Source: Fragilaria radians
Taxonomy: Eukaryota > Bacillariophyta > Fragilariophyceae > Fragilariales > Fragilariaceae
Length of the DNA: 16,547 nt
Assembly (NCBI GenBank): GCA_900642245.1
Contig: CAAAJI010000630.1
Coordinates: forward strand, 20,725-37,271
Direction: 5' to 3'
The notes under the pieces are model-generated. The model was not told the DNA's origin and made no database searches. It was given only the letters and a program-made list of their open reading frames with translations. A program made the translations under genes and the position numbers. How positions within the stretch are numbered: position 1 is the stretch's first letter; the number at the start of each line of letters is the position of its first letter. Shown here piece after piece: positions 1-8,810 of this stretch.

Positions 1-537
1 CTAACTCTTGGAATCGGAAATTGGTGAAGTCTTAGCAGTAAAGCGAGCTTTTTGAATCAAGACAAATCATATATTGTTCCTCATTCGTATAAATTGCAAA
101 TGCAGAAGAAGGAAACAAAAGCAATATTCTTTTCAAATTCCAACATCCCCAATGCTCACGACTTCTTTTGCTGATGCGCTACACCACTTATCAAGAGGAA
201 AATATATCCCTATGACTTGTCCAATCTCAAATTATAAGATCAAACACAATATACACTCCTCTAGTAATTAATAGAGGAAGCTTATTTTACATTTTCTTAT
301 CATTACATCCATTTCCCCTTAAATCTGACTATTTGACAAGAATGTTGCGTAACCTGTATCCGCTTATCCAACAAGCATTTGATCTTTTAACTTGAGATGA
401 TTTGTTTGCGTAGTAGAGAATAATACAGTCAGAATTATTAGCAATAGCGAGAATCCAACGGTAACCATCACTCTTCACTATTGGCTCACTGTCAAAACCT
501 TAAGAGCGTGTCTTTTTCTTTCATCATCGTCAGACGA
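1..537. other. intergenic, no recognised feature
   Basis: No reading frame here begins with ATG and reaches a convincing length, and no RNA gene or known repeat was recognised. On the minus strand a stretch of about 50 codons lies between two stops (roughly 340-500), but it has no start codon or family resemblance, so I do not call it. Confidence 0.5.
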
Positions 538-804
538 TTTTAGCCTTAAATGCTTTGATATTGTAGATCGCACATTCTTTAGCAAAGAAAAACGTTGAAT
601 AAAAATTCTTTTTATGTGGTATAGAAGGGACAGAAGATCGATGTGTAGAAAGATAAGTCATTCTTTGATAGTATTTTAGCCTTTAACACTTTGTTGTTAT
701 TGTTGATAGCATATTCTTTCGCCAAGAAAGAAAAGTTCTGTTAATGTGGTATAGAAGGGACTGTAGATAGACGTGTAGAAAGATACGTCATTCTTTGATA
801 GTAT
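538..804. repeat. diverged tandem duplication, two units of about 130-137 bp
   Basis: Unit 1 is 538-674 and unit 2 is 675-804. Both begin with TTTAGCC and end with a nearly identical block that includes ATGTGGTATAGAAGGGAC and CATTCTTTGATAGTAT. The middle of the unit is more diverged and has small indels. Neither unit has a sustained reading frame. It could be part of an older repeat or the flank of a mobile element. Confidence 0.85.
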
Positions 805-943
805 GCGCTTAATATGTATTATGCGATTTAAGACTTGTATAGGCGTACGTACAAAAACTTTGATGTGTACCGAATCTTCATGTCATGCGTATTCCTCATA
901 ATCATTCAAGAATTCATCAAGAAAAACCTCAATTGACAGCATA

Positions 944-1183
944 ATGGGAAGTGACAAAGACTGTGTCAAAAGCAATAAGGATTTGCCTTCAGCATATTCA
1001 ACCCAAATCAAATCTAAACTGAATTCCAAGCTTTTTCAAGAAGCATTCAAATGTCAATATCGATGCACTACATTAATGAAGGAAAGTTCGAAATTGATTG
1101 AAGTTTATTCCTCTGATGACGGCAATGACTTGAAAGATTCCATTCACCTTTCAAAAGAAAGGCTTTGTAGAGAAGTCGCTTAG
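944..1183 (+). CDS. small hypothetical protein, possibly frameshifted
   Basis: An ATG at 944 opens 79 codons ending in TAG at 1181-1183. The product is hydrophilic, rich in Lys and Ser, with no membrane segment or motif that I recognise. A second open stretch in another frame overlaps its end and runs to a TAA near 1310 (it includes the residues APRMMGSVLLHYEFSAWF). A single frame change near 1150-1165 would join them into a protein of about 120 residues. The piece may therefore be a broken gene or a fragment of one. The retroelement remnant starts just downstream. I cannot assign a function, and the reading frame itself could be chance. Confidence 0.25.
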   Translation: MGSDKDCVKSNKDLPSAYSTQIKSKLNSKLFQEAFKCQYRCTTLMKESSKLIEVYSSDDGNDLKDSIHLSKERLCREVA

Positions 1184-1319
1184 AAAAAAGGATTTGATTG
1201 CTCCGAGAATGATGGGAAGTGTTTTGCTACATTATGAGTTTTCAGCATGGTTTTCAAGGCTAGGAATTGAGACAAATAATTTTTACTCTCAGATAGTTCA
1301 CGAAGAATAAAAATCTTTG

Positions 1320-2093
1320 ACACAACTCTTTTCGTCAACTTTCATTAAATGTGTAAATAAATTGCGAAATTTATTAACGTTGCAAGTATAGTTGCTCTAC
1401 TGCCGCACATATTTGTGTGTGTAGTTCTTCAAATCATATTACATCCTGGACACAGAGGGGCATGATATTCACCTTTACTTAGCATTGGCGTACTCCTTCC
1501 TTTCAATTTCTCAATTGATTCTTTCTTGCGAAAGTATACCCTTATCAAGATCAACGTCACATCACAAAAAGTCATGAATTCAGTTTTGTACTTTCAGATT
1601 GAATGAGATTTGTAACGTTTCAATTAAATGATCCATCATTTTTGATCACCTGTCTCAGCATTCCGTAATATTCAATTTATTAGCTTACATCAGGATTAGT
1701 ATAAGTCAGAAGCTTTTATTGTTTACCACTGGAGAAGAGTTTTCGATGAAATCCATATCAAATTCCTGACTACATTCTAGGTCTACCAATCTGGCTCTAA
1801 CAGAACCATCTTGTTTAGTAGTTTGCGATAAAATCCATTCCAGCCTCCTGACTACATCATATGGCTATAAATCTGGCTCTAACAGAACCTCGTTGTATAG
1901 TTTCCAGGACATATTTCCAAGAATACTTTCTCCCTTCCCGCTGATCTTTGATATTGATGATTTCCCATACTTTTAGTCTTTAAATGAAGTCAAATTCTTT
2001 TAAAACAATCTTTCTCCAAAGATATCTGAGTCTCCTTTTTTATTCCAAGCCTCATTAAAGGTTTTAGGTTCTTTAATCTTTCCTTTGCCATTC
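1320..2093 (-). pseudogene. decayed Ty1/copia reverse transcriptase remnant
   Basis: Read on the minus strand, short blocks match the reverse transcriptase of the intact-length copia element at 11289-16193, in the same order. EPKTFNEAW (near 2050-2075) corresponds to its EPKNFKEAW. VRARLVDLECSQ and DFIENSSPVVNN (near 1720-1800) correspond to ARLVALGYNQ and DFLENYSTVVNN. FNLKVQN and DFL (near 1580-1610) correspond to FNLKVQDGMKDFL. About 100 residues between the last two blocks, which would include the YVDD active site, are missing. Stops and frame changes are frequent. The part below about 1500 is only weakly similar, so the lower boundary is uncertain. This is a fossil insertion, clearly older than the element at 11289. 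Confidence 0.75.
1739..1900. repeat. 82-bp tandem duplication inside the copia remnant
   Basis: The copia reverse transcriptase segment around the ARLV motif occurs twice in a row, at about 1739-1819 and 1821-1900. The identical 20-mer AATCTGGCTCTAACAGAACC lies at 1788-1807 and again at 1870-1889, a period of 82 bp. Both copies align to the same single stretch of the element near 13040-13115, so the duplication arose within this remnant or its ancestor. Confidence 0.85.
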
Positions 2094-2099
2094 ATCCTT

Positions 2100-2730
2100 T
2101 GGTTGTTCTTTTGACAATACAGGCTCCATCAAAACACAGTCACTGGTTATTCTCACTGGGCCAAGTACAGGCAAAGGCTGGTTTGACAATGTCAAAGCCT
2201 CAAAAATGGCGTCTACTTCCGTCCAAGACTTACTTCATCACATATTTTTGGCGTTTTGGCATTTTTCTCAACTCTTTTTCAATATGGCGCTATTTGGAAT
2301 GTGAGTTCAAGCAAATGTGTGACAACTATGGCATTAGAGTAAAACTAGAAACAAGTCACAATCCACAATCTCGTGCAAAAACTATGAGTGGCACGCGCTG
2401 ATCATTTCATTTGGAAATGCAAATTCAGAAGAAGTTAGTCCATTTGATTATTTTCTTCAACCTATTGGATAGACTATAAGAAAGCACCTTTCACTTAGCG
2501 CTTCGTGACATTATGATTCGAAATAATACAATAACAAATAAGAAACGCAGGATATATGTTTTAATTCCAACAATGCAAAGAATACACCTTTAATCCCTTA
2601 CTACTACAAGGTTTGAGACATCTCATTCAACAGGACAATATCAATTTACAAAGTGTATGAAAAAGTTGCAATTTGATTTCAGAAAAATTAATTCGAAGAG
2701 AGTGAATATGCTCCAGATCACTTAAATCAA
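2100..2730 (+). pseudogene. decayed retroelement integrase remnant, Ty3/gypsy-like
   Basis: The plus strand has a degenerate integrase core in order. A block near 2155-2200 resembles the D-P-A-T-G-W-F region (here GPSTGKGWFDNV). EFKQMCDNYGI and SHNPQSRA (about 2305-2380) resemble the YGI...NPQ(A/S)NA region that precedes the catalytic Glu. SPFDYFLQ (near 2435-2460) and a tail ending with KRVN (near 2695-2710) resemble the C-terminal part of the polyprotein. Stops and frame changes interrupt it throughout. The NPQ-type signature differs from the HTPEQN motif of the local copia integrase, so it comes from another family. I favour a gypsy-like element, but the family assignment is tentative. Its orientation is opposite to the adjoining copia remnant. 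Confidence 0.65.
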
Positions 2731-3936
2731 ACTCCAGGTTAAGTATGATGTTGGGATTGAATGACAACAATAATCAGTCTGTTAATAGAAATAGCTAAAA
2801 TCTATGAATTAACACAACTATTGTAAGTAACGTACAGTGTTTAACTATCCGTTTCATTCGCCTTAAATATTTGGATGATTATAAAAATATTTCATCAGAT
2901 ATTTTTTGTGATGATTAATAATTGCTCGAAAATTGAAGGTACATGTCATACTTTTCAAGATCAGTGTTATTATGATGGCAAAGAGAGACTATTATTCAAA
3001 TGAATTAAATCAGGTTGCATTCTAACTATTTACAAGATTGAATATCAGATCCAGGTATGAAAATCGTCTAAAATATAATTTCTCATTGTAGGCTCTCAAT
3101 GTAAATCAGACTTAAAATTCGCTCATTTGTGAATCCAGTAGATTGAAAGCAGGCTAAATAATTTTCTGGATCACATGTGTATTTCGAAGCTTTAGTTCTA
3201 TATATTCTTAGCACATAGCATCACAACTTCTATCATGAAAAAATATGAAAATGTCATAGCAAAATACCTCAATAAGTTGTAGGTCTAGGTGGAATTCTGA
3301 TGAACTATGAAATGCCGTTGTCAATGTGCTTCAAGAAAACCAGCACTTTAGTACTAGTAGTGATGAAGAATAGGTTCTATGAATTTCTTCATCAGTGCGA
3401 GTGTGAATAGAGGATTGCACATTGGACACAAGCAGAGAATATTCCTCAACTTCTCTAATTTCAGGTGAAACATTGATTGTATGCAAAGGGCTTTGCGTTC
3501 CCAAATAATGGCTGTCTGATACCGCGTGATGGAAGCGTTTGATCAAAACTTAGTTTCAATATGTTTGATTTGCTTAATATGACCTGGCGTATGACTTTCC
3601 AAAGACAAACATGTGTTTTTGGACTGAGATGAAATTTGCCTGCTGGTTGGGATATTATTCTCAATAAACACACTAGAACATTTTGGAAACAGAGAATAAA
3701 ACACAATAGAAAGCAACGCAAATTCAGAAATCAAGTACCCTAGATGTGGAGATAAATGTCAGACATCAGGTAGGTAGCCCAACAATTCGTCTTTCTTGAT
3801 GGATGCTATAAAAATCAAATATGTAGACCTAAACAAAACCAGTTGTTTCGTATGACTGGAAGATTAAAAAAAACGTTGCGTGAACAAGGAATGTTGGAAA
3901 TTATTTTATACCGCTGGTGAAATCCTCGTTACCTGC
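2731..3936. other. intergenic, no recognised gene
   Basis: The stretch is AT-rich. Open frames on the minus strand between 3331 and 3735 lack ATG starts, lie in overlapping competing frames, and show no family resemblance. It probably includes the tail of the integrase-bearing element and the upstream region of the first receptor gene. I see no LTR, tRNA or conserved motif. Confidence 0.45.
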
Positions 3937-5476
3937 TCGTTCCGAATGCTCCTCAAGAATTGACGATACGTATAATTATTGCCGTTTCCAGAATGAGCTC
4001 CAACTTTTACTCAATCTGGCAACAGATTTTCCTTGTCTTTTGCTCTATAGTATCAGGATCCTTGTCTTTGGTGGGATCGGGCATTATTCTTTGGATCATC
4101 TGGAGGGATCGAAAGATCAAATTGAAGCATGTGTATCATCGAATCATGTTCGTCATGTCGATAGTTGAATCCATAATATCTCTGAACTTCATATTCAGCT
4201 TTTTGGCTATTCCTGATGGCTTATTTTGGGGTGCTATCGGAAATACAACTTCATGTGAAGCTAGTGGATTCTTCTTCACACTCCTTTCTTCTCAGAGTTA
4301 TTACAATGCTGGATTGGCACTTTATTATTACCTCATAATTGTCCGCTCGTCCCGTCAAGAGCTTCTTAACCGAAGAGTGGAGCCCTTCATTCACGCCGTG
4401 TCTCTTTTTCTTCCACTGTGCTTTGCCATATGGATATTGACTACGGACTCATATAACCCATTGTATAACTATGGAGGATGGTGTAGTGTATATGAATACC
4501 CTGCAAGATGTTCTAGAGTTGGAAGCAACGTCAAATGCACAAGAGGGTCAATGGCAAAACTCATCGGCACAATATACCTCTTTTGCTTTACCTTGCCTCC
4601 CTTTGTGGCATATATTTTGGCTATGACTTCCATCTTATGCTACGTTAGAGGACGACAAATTTCACTCAGACCCTCCTCGACTTTTGATCAATTCAAAGAA
4701 ACTATCATACAAGCTGTCTTATACATCGCGTCATTCATCGCTCCTTACACTTTTGCAATTTTAGCTCTTTTTGCTACATCGGAAGATCCTTTGTCACGAT
4801 TTGTCTTAGCATCATGTTTAAAGCTGATATTGCCTCTCTCGGGTTTATTCAACGTATTTATTTACATAAGGCCGAGATATGTCATTTTGCGTTATAGCCG
4901 CGGCCAAAGTGTGTCCTCCTACATTCTTCTTCGAGAAATAGTCATGGGATCGAGAGACGTACATAACGATACTGTGCTCATCGACGATTTTGCTCCCGAG
5001 CTTACTTTAGATGAACAGAATCATAGTCCGTTACGACACCAATCTCTCTTCCTTGAAGAAAGCAAAGCATCTGAGAGCGAAGTCTTGGAAAATGATTAAA
5101 TTGAAAGTCTTATCTCCGTTTCAGCGTTTGCATTTTGTGAATACTCCTATTGTCGGTTAAATTGGGAAAAGTACTTCGATTTGGAGAAATGTAGCCAAAG
5201 TCAATCATCGATAAACTCTTTTAAGAGTATCACACCAACAACACGTACAATCATCCAATAATGCAAAGAAGCGCTGCTCCATTGAAAGAAGAGACATTCA
5301 CACCTTGCTATCGAAGTATTCTTATTTCTTTATACTCAGATTATTCCTTGCAATACTCTTCTTTACGAAAAGGAATGTTGCATCCCTTATAACTTTGGAC
5401 CCATTTGGGTAAATGTAATGAAAATACAATCATTCCTTTGATTTCGAAGTTTCCTAAAATAACTATATTTCATTTA
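3937..5476. repeat. segmental duplication, copy 1 (receptor gene plus flanks)
   Basis: Similarity to 6825-8320 starts about 55 bp before the shared ATG (the block CTCAAGAATTGACGATACGT is identical in both). It continues past the stop through 3' flank, with matching pieces such as CTATCGAAGTAT and AAGTTTCCTAAA. Copy 1 has about 60 bp in its 3' flank (near 5140-5200) that copy 2 lacks. The duplication thus included probable untranslated regions, not just coding sequence. Confidence 0.8.
3993..5099 (+). CDS. seven-transmembrane receptor-like protein (copy 1)
   Basis: A 368-residue, intronless protein with seven hydrophobic segments: about 12-37, 48-73, 91-116, 131-151, 188-218, 236-261 and 269-292. 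The short N-terminus lies outside and a hydrophilic tail of about 75 residues lies inside. An N-glycosylation site is at N84, and Cys88 at the top of helix 3 can pair with a Cys in the second outer loop (C164, C173, C182). Helix 7 carries PLSGLFN, which resembles the P-L-x-G-x-x-N pattern of cAMP-receptor/GCR1/Git3-type receptors. The likely role is a plasma-membrane, G-protein-coupled-type sensor with unknown ligand. I chose ATG 3993 because the same MSSNFYSIW start is conserved in copy 2. Upstream in this frame there is no ATG before the TGA at 3918. The class is inferred from topology and motifs. Confidence 0.85.
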   Translation: MSSNFYSIWQQIFLVFCSIVSGSLSLVGSGIILWIIWRDRKIKLKHVYHRIMFVMSIVESIISLNFIFSFLAIPDGLFWGAIGNTTSCEASGFFFTLLSSQSYYNAGLALYYYLIIVRSSRQELLNRRVEPFIHAVSLFLPLCFAIWILTTDSYNPLYNYGGWCSVYEYPARCSRVGSNVKCTRGSMAKLIGTIYLFCFTLPPFVAYILAMTSILCYVRGRQISLRPSSTFDQFKETIIQAVLYIASFIAPYTFAILALFATSEDPLSRFVLASCLKLILPLSGLFNVFIYIRPRYVILRYSRGQSVSSYILLREIVMGSRDVHNDTVLIDDFAPELTLDEQNHSPLRHQSLFLEESKASESEVLEND

Positions 5477-6824
5477 AATAAAAAATATTGAGAAGCAGTA
5501 GGATGCAACATCCATTGAATACAGGAAAGAAGCCAACGAAAAGTCCTATATATGATGATTATGGAGCAAAGGCCATGATGATAGAAATTTGAAAATTCAT
5601 TTATTTTATGACACACAAGATAAAACATGAGAATTGAGGCAGAAGCTATTATCTCCTGGTATGCTGGCTAGTCAAATATCTCTTTGACTGCTCTTTATTT
5701 AGAACAAAATGTTTTAACTACGTGAAGCACATGTGATTAATCATCAACTAAATTTTAAGAGATCTTTGATTAGTATTGTCTAAAATTTTCAAATGGAACA
5801 AACAAGAGACTTTTTCATTGTCAGAAAAAGATAGATATTATCATTGTCATTTGTTGTTGTTCTCAATGTATTGATATTTCTGATATCTTCATCATCTACA
5901 TGAGCTAAATTAGCTTGTACTAGCACCACTCTAAGTCTGCAAATGTTGGTACAAATAGCATTTCTTGAATTAATCTGTTTCTAGATTAATTTAAAGTGAT
6001 TAACTATAATCTTAATGTATCATCTTCTAGAATTGCTAGAGCACAACAACTACTAAATGCGCTGGTCTTATGATTTCTTTAAGCACATTGACAACGCTTT
6101 CTATGTATTTCTCTAGCTATGGAAACAAGGAAGGTTATAGCTTTTTAGACAGCTGGTATTAACACAAATGTAGTTCAACTACATTCTCCCAATGTCCTTC
6201 TTTTCATCTATGCAAAGGTATCATCACAGTGCACTCTGATACAATTGTGTACTTAACGCATATGCTTAAATTCTATGATATTTTCATGCTTATTTTAGAA
6301 GTTGGGATGCTGCGCTGAAGTTATAGACCTTGAACTTTGAAATGTATGTGTGATCTGATGTTTGCATATTACCTATTCATTCTCCCACTTGCTCTTACAG
6401 CAATACTATCAAGCGTAAGCTTACGCCATTCCTCAATAAGGGTTGAGAAAATGCAGTAAAGTCACTAAGTTTGGTTAGTTGAGTAATCCTAGATACAGAA
6501 GATAAAAGGAGCACAAGATGTAGCCCTAATGTAGAGACATTCATTTTCTTCGAATCACTATGTCCCCAATTTTTTTGACATGGACAATATGCTGTAAACT
6601 ATAAAGTTTCGGACATCTTGGTTTGATTCAGAAGTAATTTGTATCGATTTGTTTCTTTAAGGGGAAATCTTTTTGTCAATTAAAAATGATACAATATTTC
6701 ATGAGTCTGGGTAACGGCCCATACGCAAATTTGGTAGAAACGACATTCCTCCAATGAAATACTCGTACGGGTTCCTTCAGGAAGGATTTTTATTCGAAGC
6801 AAAGCAAAGGCATCGACATGACAA
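5477..6824. other. intergenic spacer between the receptor copies
   Basis: About 1.3 kb of AT-rich DNA without a recognised gene or RNA. An AATAAA near 5478 could serve copy 1 as a polyadenylation signal. Two compact inverted repeats stand out: TGTAGTTCAACTACA at 6169-6183 and the perfect 14-bp palindrome GCGTAAGCTTACGC at 6413-6426. The spacer shows no clear similarity to the region upstream of copy 1, so the duplication did not include a long promoter. Confidence 0.5.
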
Positions 6825-8320
6825 ATTCGTAAACGTCTCTCAAGAATTGACGATACGTAGAACGTTAGGCGTTTTCCAAATGAGCTCCAACTTTTACTCG
6901 ATCTGGCAGCAGATATTCCTTGTATTTTGCTCTGTAGTCTCAGGATCCTTGTCCTTGGCTGGATCGGGCATTATTCTTTGGATAATCTGGAGGGATCGAA
7001 AGATAAAATTAAAGCATGTGTACCATCGAATCATGTTCGTCATGTCCTGTTTAGATTCCATTATATCACTGAACATCATATTTAGCTTTTTAGCGATTCC
7101 AGATGGCTTATTTTGGGGTGCTATCGGTAATACAACTTCATGTGAAGCTAGTGGATTTTTCCTTACTCTCAATTCTTCTCAAGGTTTTTACAATGCTGGA
7201 TTGGCACTTTATTATTACCTCATAATTGTCCGTTCGTCCCGTCAAGAGTTTCTTAACCGAAGAGTAGAGCCCTTCATCCACGCCGTGTCTCTTTTTCTTC
7301 CACTGTGCTTCACCATATGGATATTGACTACGGATTCATTTAATCCCCTGTATTACAACGGAGGATGGTGTAGTGTATATGAATACCCTGCAAGATGTTC
7401 TAGACTTGGAAGTAACGTCAAATGCACAAGAGGATCTTTGTCCAAAACTATCGGCACAGTCTTTCTCTTTAGTTTCTCCTTGCCCCCCTTTATCGCATAT
7501 ATCCTGGCAATGACATCCATCGTATGCTTCGTGAGAAGACGACAAATTTCCCTGAGACCCTCCTCGACTTTTGATCAATTCAAGGAAACTATCATACAAG
7601 CTGTCTTATACATCGCGTCATTCATCGCTCCATACACCTTCGCTATTTTAGCGCATTTTGCTACCTCGGAAGATCCCTTGACTCGATTCATTTTAGCATC
7701 CTTTGTTAAGCTAATATTGCCTCTCTCTGGATTATTTAACGTAATTATTTACATTCGGCCGAGATATGTCATTTTACGTTACAGCCGTGGCCGAACTGTG
7801 TCCTCCTATACTCTTCTTCGAGAAATAATTATTGGGTCGAGAGGCGTACATAATGATACAGTCCTCATCGACGATTTTGCTCCGGAGCTTACCTTAGATG
7901 AACAGAATCACGGTACTATGAGACGTCAATCACTCTTCCTTGAAGAGAGCAAAGCATCTGAGAGCGAAGTCTTGGAAAATTAGTGAGGTGGGCGTTGTTT
8001 ACTTCTGTTTCAGCGCTTGCATTCTGTGAAAATTCATCATCGATACGCTTTGTGAAGATAAAACTATCAATGACACGTACAGCCATCCAAAAATGCAATA
8101 CATCGTCCCTTCCTTGAAAAGCGAGACATGGATACCATGCTATCGAAGTATCTTAGTTCTACGATTGCTTGATTTACTCTTCATAACGAAGAAACAATAT
8201 CAAAACCTGCAGGAGTTCGGTCGCATCGTGGTCATGTCATACTTGTACATCTACTCCTTTGATGATTATTGAGAACGATTAATTTTCCAAGTTTCCTAAA
8301 GTAATTATCAACCATTTATG
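6825..8320. repeat. segmental duplication, copy 2 (receptor gene plus flanks)
   Basis: This is the partner of 3937-5476, in the same orientation, with the second receptor gene inside. Matching 3' flank includes GTTTCAGCG just after the stop, ACACGTACA, ATGCTATCGAAGTAT and AAGTTTCCTAAA near 8290. The two copies start about 2.9 kb apart. Confidence 0.8.
6880..7983 (+). CDS. seven-transmembrane receptor-like protein (copy 2)
   Basis: Intronless paralogue of the gene at 3993. It has 367 residues from the shared ATG at 6880 and aligns without gaps to copy 1 until the last residue. I count about 43 differences, so about 88% identity. The seven hydrophobic segments, N84 glycosylation site, loop cysteines and helix 7 PLSGLFN are all kept. 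Most changes are conservative ones in membrane segments. More notable changes are IVE to CLD in helix 2, LSSQSY to NSSQGF in helix 3, NY to YN in the second outer loop, and MAKL to LSKT before helix 5. These places could affect ligand preference. An in-frame ATG at 6754 would add 42 residues. That extension has no counterpart in copy 1, so I regard it as 5' untranslated sequence. Function is inferred from topology only. Confidence 0.85.
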   Translation: MSSNFYSIWQQIFLVFCSVVSGSLSLAGSGIILWIIWRDRKIKLKHVYHRIMFVMSCLDSIISLNIIFSFLAIPDGLFWGAIGNTTSCEASGFFLTLNSSQGFYNAGLALYYYLIIVRSSRQEFLNRRVEPFIHAVSLFLPLCFTIWILTTDSFNPLYYNGGWCSVYEYPARCSRLGSNVKCTRGSLSKTIGTVFLFSFSLPPFIAYILAMTSIVCFVRRRQISLRPSSTFDQFKETIIQAVLYIASFIAPYTFAILAHFATSEDPLTRFILASFVKLILPLSGLFNVIIYIRPRYVILRYSRGRTVSSYTLLREIIIGSRGVHNDTVLIDDFAPELTLDEQNHGTMRRQSLFLEESKASESEVLEN

Positions 8321-8394
8321 CTAACATTAAATTGTATGAATTTACATAACAATGTTTTAATTCAGGTGAATAATTTATCCCGATTTTTTCAACT

Positions 8395-8810
8395 TTACTG
8401 TTGATCAGCACCAGGTGCAGAAATGGTGGAGAAGCATTTGGCAATGAATTCACTTTCCGTCTGACGAGCCTTGTTAGCCTGTGCTCTCTTCAACGTCTTA
8501 CGACGAGACGTTCCACGCTTTCCAACAACCTTGAATTTTCGCATATTTTCACGATTACGTTTAATCTTTTCCTTCTTGGCATTAATGCGACATCCATCTA
8601 AGGCAGTACAGAAACTAACCGAACGTCCTACAAAGGATGGACGTGGAACAAAGGCCTACATCGTTCACAAAAGTATAAGAAGAAAATGTAAAACCATTAG
8701 CATGTGTAACATAAAGAATTGAGACAGGGGAATGATAATACTTTTAAACTTACGGTTGACAGCGATACTATAAGAGCAAGGAGGAGAACGAAAAGGAAAC
8801 GTGCAAACAT
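8395..8810 (-). CDS. plastid-targeted small basic protein, two exons
   Basis: Exon 1 is 8810-8754 (19 codons) and exon 2 is 8655-8395 (86 codons plus TAA), joined across a 98-bp GT-AG intron for 105 residues. Residues 1-19 form a signal peptide (MFARFLFVLLLALIVSLST) ending in Ala20|Phe21. A Ser/Arg/Pro stretch (FVPRPSFVGRSVSF) without acidic residues follows. This is the bipartite diatom plastid presequence, where Phe follows the cleavage site. The mature part is strongly basic (KKEKIKRNRENMRKFK, then a Lys/Arg-rich stretch from SRRK) with a more neutral end. That composition would suit a ribosomal or RNA-binding protein of the plastid, but I do not recognise the family. I chose ATG 8810 because it gives the signal peptide directly. 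The gene is divergent from the F-box gene and convergent with receptor copy 2. Confidence 0.82.
8656..8753 (-). other. spliceosomal intron of the plastid-targeted gene
   Basis: On the minus strand the donor is GTAAGT at 8753 and the acceptor is TGTAG ending at 8656, so the intron is 98 bp and phase 0. Without splicing, the frame from ATG 8810 runs into intron sequence that shows no similarity to a protein. With splicing, it joins the signal peptide to the transit-like sequence exactly at Thr19/Ala20. Confidence 0.85.

Noticed and set aside
340..500. Minus-strand open stretch of about 50 codons including SDGYRWILAIANNSDC
   Set aside because: It has no ATG start, stops on both sides and no family resemblance. 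The length is within chance expectation.
3331..3735. Several overlapping minus-strand open frames, one with a hydrophobic, signal-like start
   Set aside because: All begin at TTG rather than ATG, overlap each other in different frames, and show no motif. They are most likely chance.
3960..3992. Extending receptor copy 1 upstream by 11 residues
   Set aside because: The codon at 3960 is TTG, and the paralogue aligns best from the shared ATG at 3993.
6180..6400. Two copies of a TCTCCCA-type motif whose complement resembles plant copia polypurine tracts
   Set aside because: No LTR, coding remnant or second end could be found nearby, so the resemblance is not enough.
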